A DNA stretch of 64,000 bases. It comes from Macrolepiota albuminosa (lineage: Eukaryota; Basidiomycota; Agaricomycetes; Agaricales; Agaricaceae). The position numbers were made by a program, and so were the translations under genes. A model generated the notes under the pieces. The model saw nothing but the letters and a program-made list of their open reading frames with translations. It had not been told where the DNA came from and did not search any database. Location: positions 744,001-808,000 of the forward strand of contig JAMWFC010000053.1 of NCBI GenBank assembly GCA_027475525.1, written 5' to 3'. This document shows positions 53,191-64,000 of this stretch, in pieces (position 1 is the first letter of the stretch; each line of letters begins with the position of its first letter).

Positions 53191-54599
53191 TTACGGGGTA
53201 AGGTTCATAACTTTCTCACCACTAAAGGGTTGAATACGACTCGACTGGCCCAGGTTCCACCATTGGAATCTACAGGACGTTCTCTTGATCTAGATTCCAG
53301 TTTCTCTCAAGTCTAACTGACCATGTGGGCCTATGCTCGCTGTTTCTTCTTTGGCAGGATTTACAGATGCTCATTTGTTCTTTGTCGCTCGTACAACAGC
53401 GCCCGCTTTTGTCTCACCTTTTTATCGTCTGTTGACCATGCTGCAAGACTCAAGAAGAGAACCTATCAATCGGATTCAAGGGGTCCTGCGCACATTGGCT
53501 GATTGCACAGTCGCCGGAGGAACTCTTGTACGTCTACGCGAAGCATATTCACTGTCATTTTTGTTACCTTCAGACCTTTTACTTACCCAGGTCGGCCAAC
53601 CCTTCATCCGCCGCTGGCCTTTTGTTGATTGATTTCTACTTGAATGCTCTGCCATGTGTGGATAAGAAACTCCCCTCATGATATCCTATTCGTGATCGAT
53701 CTTGCAGTGACTTTGTTTTCTGATGGAGAAGATCAGGCCGGCATAGTCGACGTGAAAAAATTTGTTGGGAAACAGGGAAAGGAATATCAGGCATCAAAGC
53801 AAATTAAAGACTTTCTTCAGGCCATTCAAGTTGCGGCACGCAACACTTTGGACTCTTTGGCCATCAAAAGTGAGGTGCCTCGAATAGTGAGAGATTTCAT
53901 CTTCACGTTCAATTTCTGATCACTCTGTCTTTTCCCAGCACGAGAGTCTTCAATTATCATCATTACTCCTCAACTACGGTCGTTGTCTTCGCAAGGTTTC
54001 TGCGGCTGCAGTTTTAGATTTTTCGGCGCTTCAAGCCGCATGGCCGCTGGATCGTCGATGCTCTGGAAGATATAGTTTTACGGGTCCATGAGCTGAAAGA
54101 TGCCATTTCTTTATCTACTGGACTAGGGCTACAAAATATCTGGTCCGCTCTATATATAGACAGGTCACATATATCGTCGACCACTCTGGACCTCGTCGAG
54201 AAACACAGTGCGCACCTGAAAGGCAAGGAAGCACAAGGTAATCCTTCTCTTATCAGAGGTGACCATGACGTTTATTCTCTTGACATAGACCTAAGAAGAC
54301 AACTTTTTGATTTCATGGCACTAAGAACACTTCCTGGCAGCGTATCTACGTACTCGAATGAGAAGTTGGAGATCCTTCAAGCGGATCTCGAATCAGTATG
54401 GCATAATGTACTTCGAATATCCTAGAGCTAACATTGCTCCCTCATCAGCATTTGCTCCGCCATGACTTTGAGATAGAAGGAGAGTTGAGAGTAGACCCAT
54501 CTCTTCTTATTGCAGAACTAGGGTTTTTTTTGATGATTTCTGATGCAGAGGTGCGTCGTGGCATAGACTCATAGTCCTGCTTTTGAACTGAAATATTTT
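53191..54599 (+). pseudogene. Decayed coding sequence, probably midasin linker
   Basis: Short frames with GT/AG remains and coding-like stretches (WIVDALEDIVLRVHELKDAI near 54040; HLLRHDFEIEGELRVDPSLL near 54450). Position after AAA6 suggests the midasin linker, but I cannot confirm it by motif. Confidence 0.4.
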
Positions 54600-57470
54600 C
54601 AGGGGCTGAAAGCTAGTTGAGGATGTCATAGAAGCTGCGTGTTGCCGGAAAGGCGGACTGCTTCGATTGACTTCCTATCAACATCTGTCGTGGACTCTGG
54701 AGGCCAAGAAAAGTGAGTAACACTCGAATACGTCAAACTCCCGCGCTTACATGAGGGGATTACAGCTTGCGATTCAAGAGGGCTGGCTCGTGCAGCGTGC
54801 GCGAGAGATGTGTACTTGGACACATGACCGTTATCGTCAGGCTGCTCAAGCAGAAGCTGATTCTCTATCACCGATGACCATATCCAAAATGTCGCTTATA
54901 TACACCTTTGCTGTGGTATAAGATACTCTTATTGGACTGACTCTTTATAGATTGTGTTAATGATGCTTCTTGAAAAACCCATTGATGTATTCCGTGTGGC
55001 CGAGCATGCGAAGAGGTGTGACAATTGTTTCCACCCTTCTAACAGTGTTTTCGATGTTTGTGTCCTAGATGTCTCCCGTTACTGCAAGATAATCAAAAGC
55101 GAGAAGAGTTGTTAACAGTCCTGGTGGACGCTGGTGAATCTGCTTGGGCAAGGGGCGCTCATGAGGTTTCTTCCCCATATTATTACCCCTAAATCACAGC
55201 TCCATCTGATTTCTTTTGACATGATAGTACTTTGGCTATCCGCTCGTTTCTGAATGCAAGGTCGTTACTACGAAGTGACCGTTGGACAAATGACTCGGCT
55301 AGTACACTTTCCTTGCTTTCCAGACTGGCCGAGTGAGTCTTAATACAACGTGTAATGATCCATTTTGATTGAAGACCATTGGCTAGACTTTTCACTTGGA
55401 AAGGCACGTTCTTTGTGGTATTGAACCTAGCAAATAATTTTGACGCTATCCTTAGGCGATTACACCACGTCTAATTCTATACTTGACGAATGCGAAACAC
55501 ACGCCAAGGCACCCGAAGACATAGCCAACATTATCCGCCTGAGGTCGCGAAATTATCTGTTCTGTAACAGTTATGCGGAGGCGCTAAACCAAACTCTTTA
55601 TGCACTCAAGCATCTAGGTGTTTAGCTGAAAACAGCGCCTTCGGAACATGAGGCGGATGCCATGTTTGATCTAGTCAAGAACGAAATCCTTGCGGTCGGA
55701 TTTGACGAGATAATGAGGGATACCAAGGGCCATTGATAAGAGGACAGAACTTGCGATTACTCTTCTAAACGATGCCGGTTTGTATCGTCTTGAGCTCAAG
55801 CTTTCACTATATTTTCAATATACGTAAAGGTCTCAATTCGTATTGGATGCCTTCATCTTCGACCTTTGCTAATGTTGTCGGTTTAACTGTATGTGAACTT
55901 CGATTTCTTTCCCAAATCCTCAATGATTTGGTTTGACAGACGATACAACTTGCTCTACGGTATGTAATTACCAGGCCTTTTCATCGTCATTACTAGGTGT
56001 GGCATGGCTCCGGGCACGGCCCTTGGGCTTTAGGAGGCGAGCTCAACATCACTGAACGTAGTTCACTGTTCTTGACATTATTCACTTATCAGCCGTCGCC
56101 GAGAAAAGGGAATTGTACCGATTCTCTGTTGATCTTGGCAAGCTCGCCGTGACGATCGCTGACAAGCACGAGAAGTATGGTGAGTATTACTAAAAACCCT
56201 TATATCTACGTCAAGAGCGTTCGACCTGGTGGTAGCCGTGCTCGAGTCTTATTCTGTGCAATGGTATCTGGCTATGACAATATACACGTTCGTGTCAACA
56301 TAGCTAGACTGGAAAAAGCTATCAAGTATGGTAATGGAGCGGGGGGACCGGTAAAGTCTGATTGTGTCTAATAATAATAATCACTGATAACAGTGATTGA
56401 TAGCATGTATACTAGCATCGCTAGTGCGCACGCAATAGTTGCACGTTTATATGTCTGCCAACATTGTGGGTGTCGACTTGATTACGTTATCAGTCGTCAT
56501 CAACACCTTTTCCAGTGAACGAACTGGTTGAAGTTGCTGAGGAGGTGCAATGTAATGATGTAATTATGTACTCATAAGCTCATCCTTATCGTGCTCTAGT
56601 GCTTCAGTGACGCGAAGATATGAGGCGAAAGCGGAGACCCAGCTATCCTGGCTATTGGTATGTTCTGACCTCAGTTTGTCTCTTTGTGTTAATGCTAGTA
56701 AGGCATGTTGAATTGTATTCGGGTTCTTGGCGGATATACCATCGCACAGTCTGCGGATACTTTGTTTGACACTCAGTCTTTCAAAGAGATCACGTTTTTG
56801 GAACAAATCGGCAGTACATCAGGCAGTTCTGTTATGTTATTTAGCTGGTGCGCTTGAGTGTATTTCTGTCTTATTGTCCTTTGACATGCGTTCATAGGTA
56901 TAACACCTTCAAGGTAGCCTTTCTGTATTCTTGTGTCTCGGTGGCTCACTCGTGGTATAGGTTGTCAGTTACTTTTGTGCAATGAAGCAGCAGAAATTGG
57001 GTTTTCTGTCTTTGCTTCACGACATGGACAGCCAAAGTAGGCCCATTACTCCAACTTTTTCCGGATAGACCCCATGAAAAGCATTAAAGTCATAGGCACA
57101 TCCGTTATTCTCTTTTCTTTCACAGTTTGGCCATGATTGCTTGTATTCGAAGAGGAAGGCTGTCAGAAGCTGACCGACAGCGATACCTTCGTCAAATAGC
57201 TGAAAACCAGGCATATATCAGAAAGCAAGTCTACTGAGCTTTTGGAACTCTTTGGTTCTGATCTGTTCTCAGATGGCTTTCACCGAGCCCTGTGAATACA
57301 AGCACATGGGTTGCTTTTTGGTGGTATGTTTTAGTTTGAATCCCTTTACTATCCCTCCTGATGTGTGTCAAATAGGAAGCGGAGCTCGCATTCCAATTCA
57401 ATGTCCTCAATAATCGAGTGACTGCCATGGAGAATATGGAGGGAGGTCCTAACACTGGCTTTTAAGTAGG
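54600..57470 (+). pseudogene. Fragment of a PknB/AAA-type hybrid histidine kinase
   Basis: Segments in order match the TPR-like region of fungal histidine kinases with an N-terminal kinase/AAA module: WTHDRYRQAAQAEA near 54815, SLLRSDRWTND near 55265, GDYTTSNSILDECETHAK near 55455, NIIRLRSRNYLFCNSYAEAL near 55528, YRFSVDLGKLAVTIADKHE near 56117, AMVSGYDNIHVRVNIARLEK near 56260, FFHSLAMIACIRRGRLSEA near 57110, and WLSPSPVNTSTW near 57275. Stops, missing exons and frame changes occur throughout. Neither the GAF, histidine kinase nor receiver domains are found downstream, so it is a truncated relic joined to the midasin relic. Confidence 0.6.
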
Positions 57471-58120
57471 AAAAAACTTCATGGGTCAGCCACTGTCCAT
57501 TGAAAAAAGGCTGGCAGATCGTCCACTCTGCTTGGATTTGTAATAGCACGAGAAGTGTTGATTGTAGGTATACGGTGTGGTAACTAGAAGAATACCATTC
57601 ACGCGCCTTGGAAATCTGGAACTGCCCTTGAAGTTGTGTAAAAGTTCTGTCCATTCCGGAAAAAAAGGTTTAAAAGGTCTTATGCGGAATCCTTCAAGAA
57701 ACGGTCGCGTTGAGAAACTCGAGATAAATGACTTTGCACAATCGGCAATATCCGAGTACTTCATCCCTCTCATATCTTATCTTGAAAATCGCTTTCGTGC
57801 TTTGATGACGTGCTCGATTGAAAGGCTAAGAGTCAGTTTGCCCAGAATTTGCTTTCTTATTATGACTGACTGTTCAACACAGGTCCACCCGGAACACCAA
57901 GAAACTAATTGCATAGTATGTTACATCTGATATACACTGAATAAGACGGCGAACATAGAGAAGCATATGCGGAGTGAATACGTCATTGCTGCAACAGTGA
58001 GCGAAACATCGACCTAACATCGACCCATCAATACAAGACCTAAACCACGACTAAGGGGTAGCTTGATATCGTGAAGACGCGTCTGCTGAAGGGGAGAAAT
58101 CTGAGCAAAGGGTACAAATA
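57471..58120. other. No recognisable gene
   Basis: One ORF (57577-57930, plus) has no similarity I recognise. It may be the far end of the kinase relic or chance. Confidence 0.35.
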
Positions 58121-60175
58121 TTATGCTTTGGAAGTGACCGAGCGTGAGGATCGAGCATCGTTTCGGTCGTGGTCTAGTGCTGTAGGAAATCGAATCGGTG
58201 AGAATCACTGACATGAAGTTCAGATGAGAACGTACCTCTTTCCTGTGCGGCGATGTGCGCGGCACGTTCGTCAGCAGAGATAGTACCAAAGATCACGTCC
58301 ATCTCTTCCAGACTGCGGCCCTTGGTTTCAGGTATAAGGCTGAGACCAACATGTAAAGATAAGTCAAGACATATGTGCAGATAAGACTCACAAGGAAAAC
58401 AAGCCCATGGCACCGACAATGATGGTGGCGAACATGAGGAAAATCTTGTAGCCCAGGTCCGAGATCATGTCGGGTGTAACTTTGGACACGACGAAGTCTA
58501 ATCAAGGACAATGAAGCACTGCCGTTTAGTAAGAATAAGCACAAGGACTTACTCCAGAGCCACTGTGAAGCACTAGCGACGGACAGACCATAGTGTCTTG
58601 TGCGAGTGGGGAAGATATCAGAAACGTAGATCCAGGGCATGGGACCCCAGCCCATAGAGTAGAAGCAAACGTAAATATAGAGCATGGCCGCCATGGCCTT
58701 GGATGCGGGTGGAGGGGATGGGGGAGGGTGAGCAACAGATACGGGATGGGTTTTGAGAATGGCACCGATGATGAAGAATAATGTACCCATTCCAAGAGAA
58801 GAAACAATGAGTGATATGCGTCGCCCAATACTCTCGACGAAGAAGAAAACGAAAATGGCAGTCGCGACAACCTGGAGGGATTTGAGTTTTAGAATGCAGA
58901 GATGGCAGAAACACACCTTGACAACACCATAGATACCTGAAGCGAGCAAAGAATTCTTCGTTCCTGTATATCCAATGGAAGTAAAAATCTGAGGTGCGTA
59001 GTATTTAGGTGTTGCTGATGAGAGTCCGCTCTGAAGAACCCAGAGCAATTGTACTCTACCCAATGGAATTCTGGCCGCCCCATTGCTGGAGAAGGAAGAT
59101 AACAAACGCGATGACGAAGCGGATGAAGTTTCCTTTTCCAAAAAAGGCCTCCTTCATTCCGAGGCCTTGCCTGGCAACCCGCTCCTCTTCAATTTGTGCC
59201 TCTATTTCTGCCATCTCGTGTACGACATTTTCTGAGTCGGTGGATTCAGATCGGAGATAGGCAAGGTTTTGCAAGGCCTCATCGTTCCGACCAACAGAAG
59301 CAAGCCATCTGGGAGACTCCTTTAATCATGAAAACATGAGTTCCATGGAGAAGTCGGACACGGGTGGAGTACCTTGACAGTGAGCAGGCCAAACAGCATG
59401 ATTCCTGCCGGCACGAGCTGGAAACCGAACGGTATCCTCCAGATATTGGGACCAGTATGGATGTTTATCCCGATTCCATAATTGATGAAGTATGAAAGTG
59501 TTACTCCAATCGCAACCTAGGGTCAAGTTTCAAGGTGAAAAGAATATAGGAAAGCAAGGTGACGACGCACCATGATCTGGAAAAGACCCGTGAATCTGCC
59601 TCTTACTTCCTTGGGAGAACACTCTGAAACGTAGGCTGGAGCCACTGCAGAAATCCCACCAATACCAAAGCCAGATATCACACGACCAGCATAGATGAGC
59701 TGAAGACCGTGATGCTTATCTTTTGCCGCTGTGGCGAGAATAGCACCAATACAGAATACAAGCGTAAACGCAACCAACGTCCATTTGCGGCCGAGTTTAG
59801 CTAGAAATATCGTAGAAAGAGAAATTAACGAGAATGTTGATCATTTAGAAGATAAAACCGTACATGAGACAGGAGCTGACCCAAGGGCACCGAAGAAAGC
59901 TCCTGCTTGCAAGACTGATACGACATTAGATGTCACATCATTCGTGCGTTTCAGATTCGTGGTCCCATCGGGATTAAGGAGGCCGAATTCCTGCTTGAAG
60001 TATGGCTGCGATACTACACCACCCGCTATGCCAGTGTCATAACCGAAGAGAACGATTCCCCAGTAAGCTATAAATGCCAGATCTATTCAAAACGCAAGGT
60101 ATGATTCAGAAGGAGAGAACATGAAAGGAACGGACAGTATACACGTATATTCTTGAAAATGTGGTCAACCGCCAT
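58121..60175 (-). CDS. MFS sugar/quinate-type transporter
   Basis: Start at 60175 (MAVDHIFKNIR), a short first exon, then AYWGIVLFGYDTGIAGGVVS. Sugar-porter signatures: GRKWTLV (loop 2-3), YAGRVISGFGIGGISAVAPAYVSECSPKEVRGR, WRIPFGFQLVP, ESPRWLAS, LLQQWGGQNSIGYYAPQIF, ESIGRR, and PETKGRSLEEMD at the C-terminus. About ten exons split by roughly 50-60-nt GT...AG introns rejoin in frame with no stop, giving about 12 membrane segments. The last exon after the 58232-58289 intron ends TSKA-stop at 58121. It would import quinate or sugars by proton symport at the plasma membrane; the substrate is not determined. It is the clearest intact host gene here. Confidence 0.85.
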
Positions 60176-62161
60176 GATTGATCGTCTGCGGAGGTAAAGA
60201 GAGGACAAAAATGGACATACGCTCTTAAGAAGACGTCCTGACTTAATAATTCTGATACCCGTTGGTTTTGCATTTTCAGGGGAATAGGGGTACACGTCTA
60301 CATACAACCCCAGAGACCGGTCCGCGGTCCGCCCTCTTGTCTACGGGTTATCCCTGAGCGTAATGTGGCGTACTGAAACTAAGGGTTTGACACTTGCGAA
60401 GTATCTTTTCTCCTTGGAGTCTTCCAAACTTCGTCTGGGTTTCCTTGTGCAATGGATCTGGGCCAATTCTGCAATACGCAAGAAATAACTTACTAACAAA
60501 GAGATGAAACGAAGGACACATCTCTAGGCAGATCCGAACCAAAAGATTCTTGCTTGTGTATGGTAGCATTATGGCGTTGACGAGTGATTTAAAAGGTTTC
60601 CCCGATAGGGAAGGACCCGGGTGCACGCAAGCCACCTGCTGTAACGGTTTCGTGACTACGTTACACTTTACTTCATATGTTTTCATTGATTACCATCACA
60701 CTCCTTGACTACCGCTTACATATCCTATAAGTACCTAACCGAATGTTGTAGTTAGGCAGTTTTTCGCAATACTAGGACTTACAACAGTTCTCACCGCGAG
60801 ACTCGATCAGTGTGCCGTGACCCAATCCTAATCCGGCTGGCTCACGTCACACCTGCCAACGTCTGACCCACATACATTTCAGTCATCCCTGACAAGAGTT
60901 GCAAGGTAGGCTTAGCGTCTCGAGGCAGTATTCCTGTACTGATTTGGGATTGATGCGACGAAATGGGAATTCTATCTTGACTTGTTTCCCCTTCGAGGAG
61001 AAAAGCGTCAGATTGAGTGGATTGAACCTACGTGCGTGATTGCATATGTGTTATATTGATATCAGGAACACCGTCCACACTGGCTCTGTGGTTGATTACC
61101 GGGGCAGAATTCGCTGTGCTGTATGAGTGGATGCAGGTGGATGCTTTACAGCATGACGGGAATCGGATCAAATTCTCATCTGCATTCCAACGCGAACAGA
61201 TCAGGACGCAAATTCTGCCAAGTAAATTCTCATGTTTAACACAGCACCTCTTGATATCCAACCTTATACTCTTATTCGTCAAATATAAACTGGAGTACAC
61301 GTGCTTAAAGTGCGCTTCCCGTGGCCGCGAATGTATTCTTCATCAACGCCTCAGTTTCACGGTTACAAGATGCTGGCCTTGTCCAAACGAAAATATCACT
61401 TTCTTCTTCGCTTCCCCAGCTCCGCTTCTATCCTTACATTTCAATTCGGAGTCTGCAACGGATAGCCCCACTGACCTATCGTCTTTATTCTTCCCAGAAC
61501 CTCTACGGATTCCCCATTCTCCCTTGCTCTGTCTCTTTCGGTAGCTCCAGGTCTTCATCAATGTCCCCGTTGCAATAATCCTTGCAGCCTGATATGCTCC
61601 ACAAGGAGAACATTTGATAACTTCGATGCCCCTGCTGGTCAGGTCATACAAGATAAAGAAGTTCCGGTTTTCATCATATTTTAACTAGCTCTACTGCGAT
61701 ACCTTCTCACATATTTGCCTACATTTGAGTTCTCTCTCTGCTATCTGCCTTCTCATCCTCTTTAGAGTTAATCGATTCTCTCAGTCGCGCATCGTCACTT
61801 GACTCGAGTATCTGCCTGTGAGTGATGAGACGTTTATCATGTTATACGATACAAAGTCCCTCATACTTTCTCTGTTAAGGTAATATCTTTGAATATGCCC
61901 GAGAATTCATGTCAATTGTTCTCGATACGAACCTGATTTAACCAATCAGAAGATAGAAATCTGGACGTCTTCCTGAAGCGTCAGTGATGGTCAGGTCAGC
62001 ATCTTCAATGACTTAACGCATGAACCTGTCTTTCTGCGCATCCAAAAAGCTCCACATAATCCAGCCATTTCAATTTCTCGCACAGAATGGTTGGTATACT
62101 ACCTATGCGAATTATTATTTTTGGTGGCATATCCATTGACGATTTTACGAGTACAAGTACA
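60176..62161. other. Intergenic; no supported gene
   Basis: About 2 kb between two minus-strand transporters. The longest ORF (61032-61544, plus) has no recognisable motif and a composition unlike the genes nearby. Confidence 0.45.
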
Positions 62162-64000
62162 TTACAAACTATACGAGAACCACGCGGAGCGATTGCCAAG
62201 CCCCGGAGCCTCATCTTCACGAGACGTCGTCATCCGAATCGTCGCCTTCTTCTTATTCTGGAGAATCAGATACCCAATATTCATTGCTGAAAAGACGATC
62301 ATGAGAATGGAGAAAATGAGGAGAGTGAGGGTAGCTTCAGTGTAAAGGGGAGCGGGAGACAGTGTCCCGAGAAGTCACGTTGCGAGAATACCGCCCGAGT
62401 TCGTCATGATGAATCCAATCGCAATAGCGGTAGCTTGACGCGTGTAGGGTGCAGTGTTGTTGGCGTTCCATGTGGAGAGCGCAGGAGCACCGCAATCGCA
62501 ATAGCGGTAGCTTGACGCGTGTAGGGTGCAGTGTTGTTGGCGTTCCATGTGGAGAGCGCAGGAGCACCGCGCCGCTGATACTCATGAATAAACTACCGTA
62601 TTTGAAGTGTGGGTTTTGGGATGCTGCAAGTCATAAGAATCAAATTCACGTTGACATGTGGTTCGACATACCATAGAACATGGCAAAGCCTATCGTGGCG
62701 AGGATATCAGAGAATATGCTGACGATGCCGCGAGCTCCGTAGCGGTCAGAGAGATAAGATACAATGATGGAGACTATAATCTAACGTCAGTGCATGAACG
62801 TGAACAACGAAATGGTTCAGCTTACCAACAAAAGCCGCGGCGAAAGGAGGCACACTGTAAAGTTGGGCGTCGACGTTGGTATATCCTAGACCAGAAAGGA
62901 TGGAGGGCGTGAAGCTATGGGAGCAGTCACGATGTTCAACCTTTCAAAACATGATGACGTACTATCCGAGAGCATAGATGAGAGTACCTAAGAACCATGC
63001 GATTAGAAAACTTCATCAACTAAACTGATGGAGATGTTACCATCGAAAAAGAAAGCTATAGCAATCATCCACACGTGAGGAAGGGTAAACGCCTGCCAAA
63101 TCTCGCGCCAGCTGAGCGAATCCGCCTCATCTTGAAGGCCAGTAGCACCCGTCTCACGCAGACGGGCAACTACATACTCCTTCTCCTCCTCCTCAGTCAA
63201 GAATCTGGCCCGTGCAGGCGAATGTGGAAGGGTGAAGAATGACGAGAGGCCGAATAAGACAGTGAAAAGACCTTCAAGGATAAATATCCATGCCCAGCCT
63301 GGACGATGGCCCACTCCATCCATGTGAATGATACCGTAGGCAAGGAGACCGGAGAAGGCGCCTGAGAGAGAGGCGGTGGAGAAGAAGGCAGATATCCTGA
63401 GTAATTGGTCAGGTAGATGATAGTGGAAACATCACAATGTCAACTGACCGTGACTGGAGTTCTCGACGTGGATACCAGAAGGAGAGATATAAGACAAGGC
63501 CTGGGAATACACCACCTGCGTGTATGTATAAGGTAAGTAAGGATCAGTTAGGCTGGAATTACACGCCTTCACAGAGACCGAGGAAGAATCGACATGCTAA
63601 AAGACCTTGATACGATTTGACGACTCCTGGAAGTGGAATCAATGCCTGCAATGTCTTGAAATCATAGCACGAACAAACCTTGAAGAGTGGTGATAATTCC
63701 CCATAACGTCAGCATTGTAGGTAGTAGCAACGGCCTACCCCATATTAAGAATTATTCAGGTAAATATAGGATAATTGAAGCCACACCTTTAAGACGAGGT
63801 TTGAAGGAAGTTCCGCGATGATGTATGGAATGTAAGTCACTGTGAGCGCAATACAGTATTCGTGGTTGTTCATCTTGAGATCAGCCACACGAGCGTTTCC
63901 AAGATTAGTCCGATCCTAGATATGATAGTAATACCATGAGCCAAAGAGAGCAAGATATCCCAACTTACCAGGATCGATAGCAAATAGAACATAGCCACCA
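62162..64000 (-). pseudogene. Allantoate-permease-like MFS transporter (ACS family), partial and lesioned
   Basis: Runs off the right edge. In order: DRTNLGNARVADL (loop after TM1), YIPYIIAELPSNLVLK, CRFFLGLCEGGVFPGL, YLSFWYPRRELQSR, LPHSPARARFLTEEE, SGLGYTNVDAQLYSVPPF, and the C-terminal RNRSAWF-like end with stop at 62164-62162. This is the Dal5/Tna1-type anion:cation symporter layout. Lesions: TGA replaces the Trp of ILATW at 62377-62375; the frame is wrong between LFMSISG and APALSTWN near 62570, next to a 77-bp duplication whose removal does not repair it. It is either a decaying gene or a locally misassembled one. Confidence 0.7.
62416..62570. repeat. 77-bp tandem duplication (in MFS exon)
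   Basis: 62416-62493 is repeated with period 77 up to 62570. The period is identical to the five sites in the transposon region. Confidence 0.92.

Noticed and set aside
61032..61544. 170-codon plus-strand ORF between the two transporters
   Set aside because: No recognisable motif, no splice pattern, and composition unlike the surrounding genes.
1..64000. tRNA or rRNA genes
   Set aside because: I saw no cloverleaf A/B-box pattern or conserved rRNA stretch by eye; a covariance-model search would be needed to exclude tRNAs.

Overview
The window looks like a basidiomycete (Agaricomycetes-type) nuclear genome. Evidence: host genes carry many introns of about 45-65 nt with GTRNGT donors and YAG acceptors, the transposons are of Gypsy, DIRS, LINE and pogo type, and a Crinkler-family gene is present. 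No species is assigned.

1-35.8 kb is a transposon block. A decayed LINE tail (1-1403) is followed by a DIRS-type tyrosine-recombinase retrotransposon (about 2130-34370) that was hit repeatedly. A solo LTR (3304-29165, 5-bp TSD ATCAG) split its reverse transcriptase. The Gypsy element Gypsy-1 (3626-28719, TSD CCGG) sits inside that solo LTR. A second element of the same family, Gypsy-2 on the minus strand (15535-27169, TSD CCGG), sits inside Gypsy-1. A 5'-truncated LINE (30678-32985, 16-bp TSD) sits in the 3' half of the DIRS element. In the coding cases, removing each insert plus one TSD restores the reading frame. LTR divergence (about 27 vs 8 differences) agrees with the nesting order.

The most interesting content is inside the Gypsy elements. 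Between the integrase and the 3' LTR both carry a spliced gene on the opposite strand (gene A). It encodes a helical N-terminal domain, a six-cysteine cluster C-x2-C-x8-C-x8-C-x2-C-x6-C resembling fungal Zn2Cys6 clusters, and a conserved C-terminal domain. Gypsy-1 has two further antisense genes (B and C) with their own TATA-like boxes. Gag-Pro and Pol overlap in the -1 frame at a GTGTTTTC shared by both elements.

36-44 kb, minus strand: an uncharacterised P-loop NTPase gene, a 70-bp satellite, and a Crinkler-type gene with three tandem header exons, an REase-like region and a kinase-like domain.

44.3-57.5 kb, plus strand: a decayed, intron-containing midasin (MDN1) pseudogene. It is split by a pogo-type transposon (44962-48201, TA TSD) and lacks the segment between AAA3 and AAA4. 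A decayed fragment of a PknB/AAA-type histidine kinase follows.

58-64 kb, minus strand: an apparently intact sugar/quinate-type MFS transporter, then an allantoate-permease-like (ACS family) MFS gene with a nonsense codon and a frameshift, running off the window.

Six places carry exact tandem duplications, all with a period of 77 bp and in unrelated sequence. These look like unmerged k=77 contig overlaps, so some apparent frameshifts and one apparent exon duplication are probably assembly artefacts.
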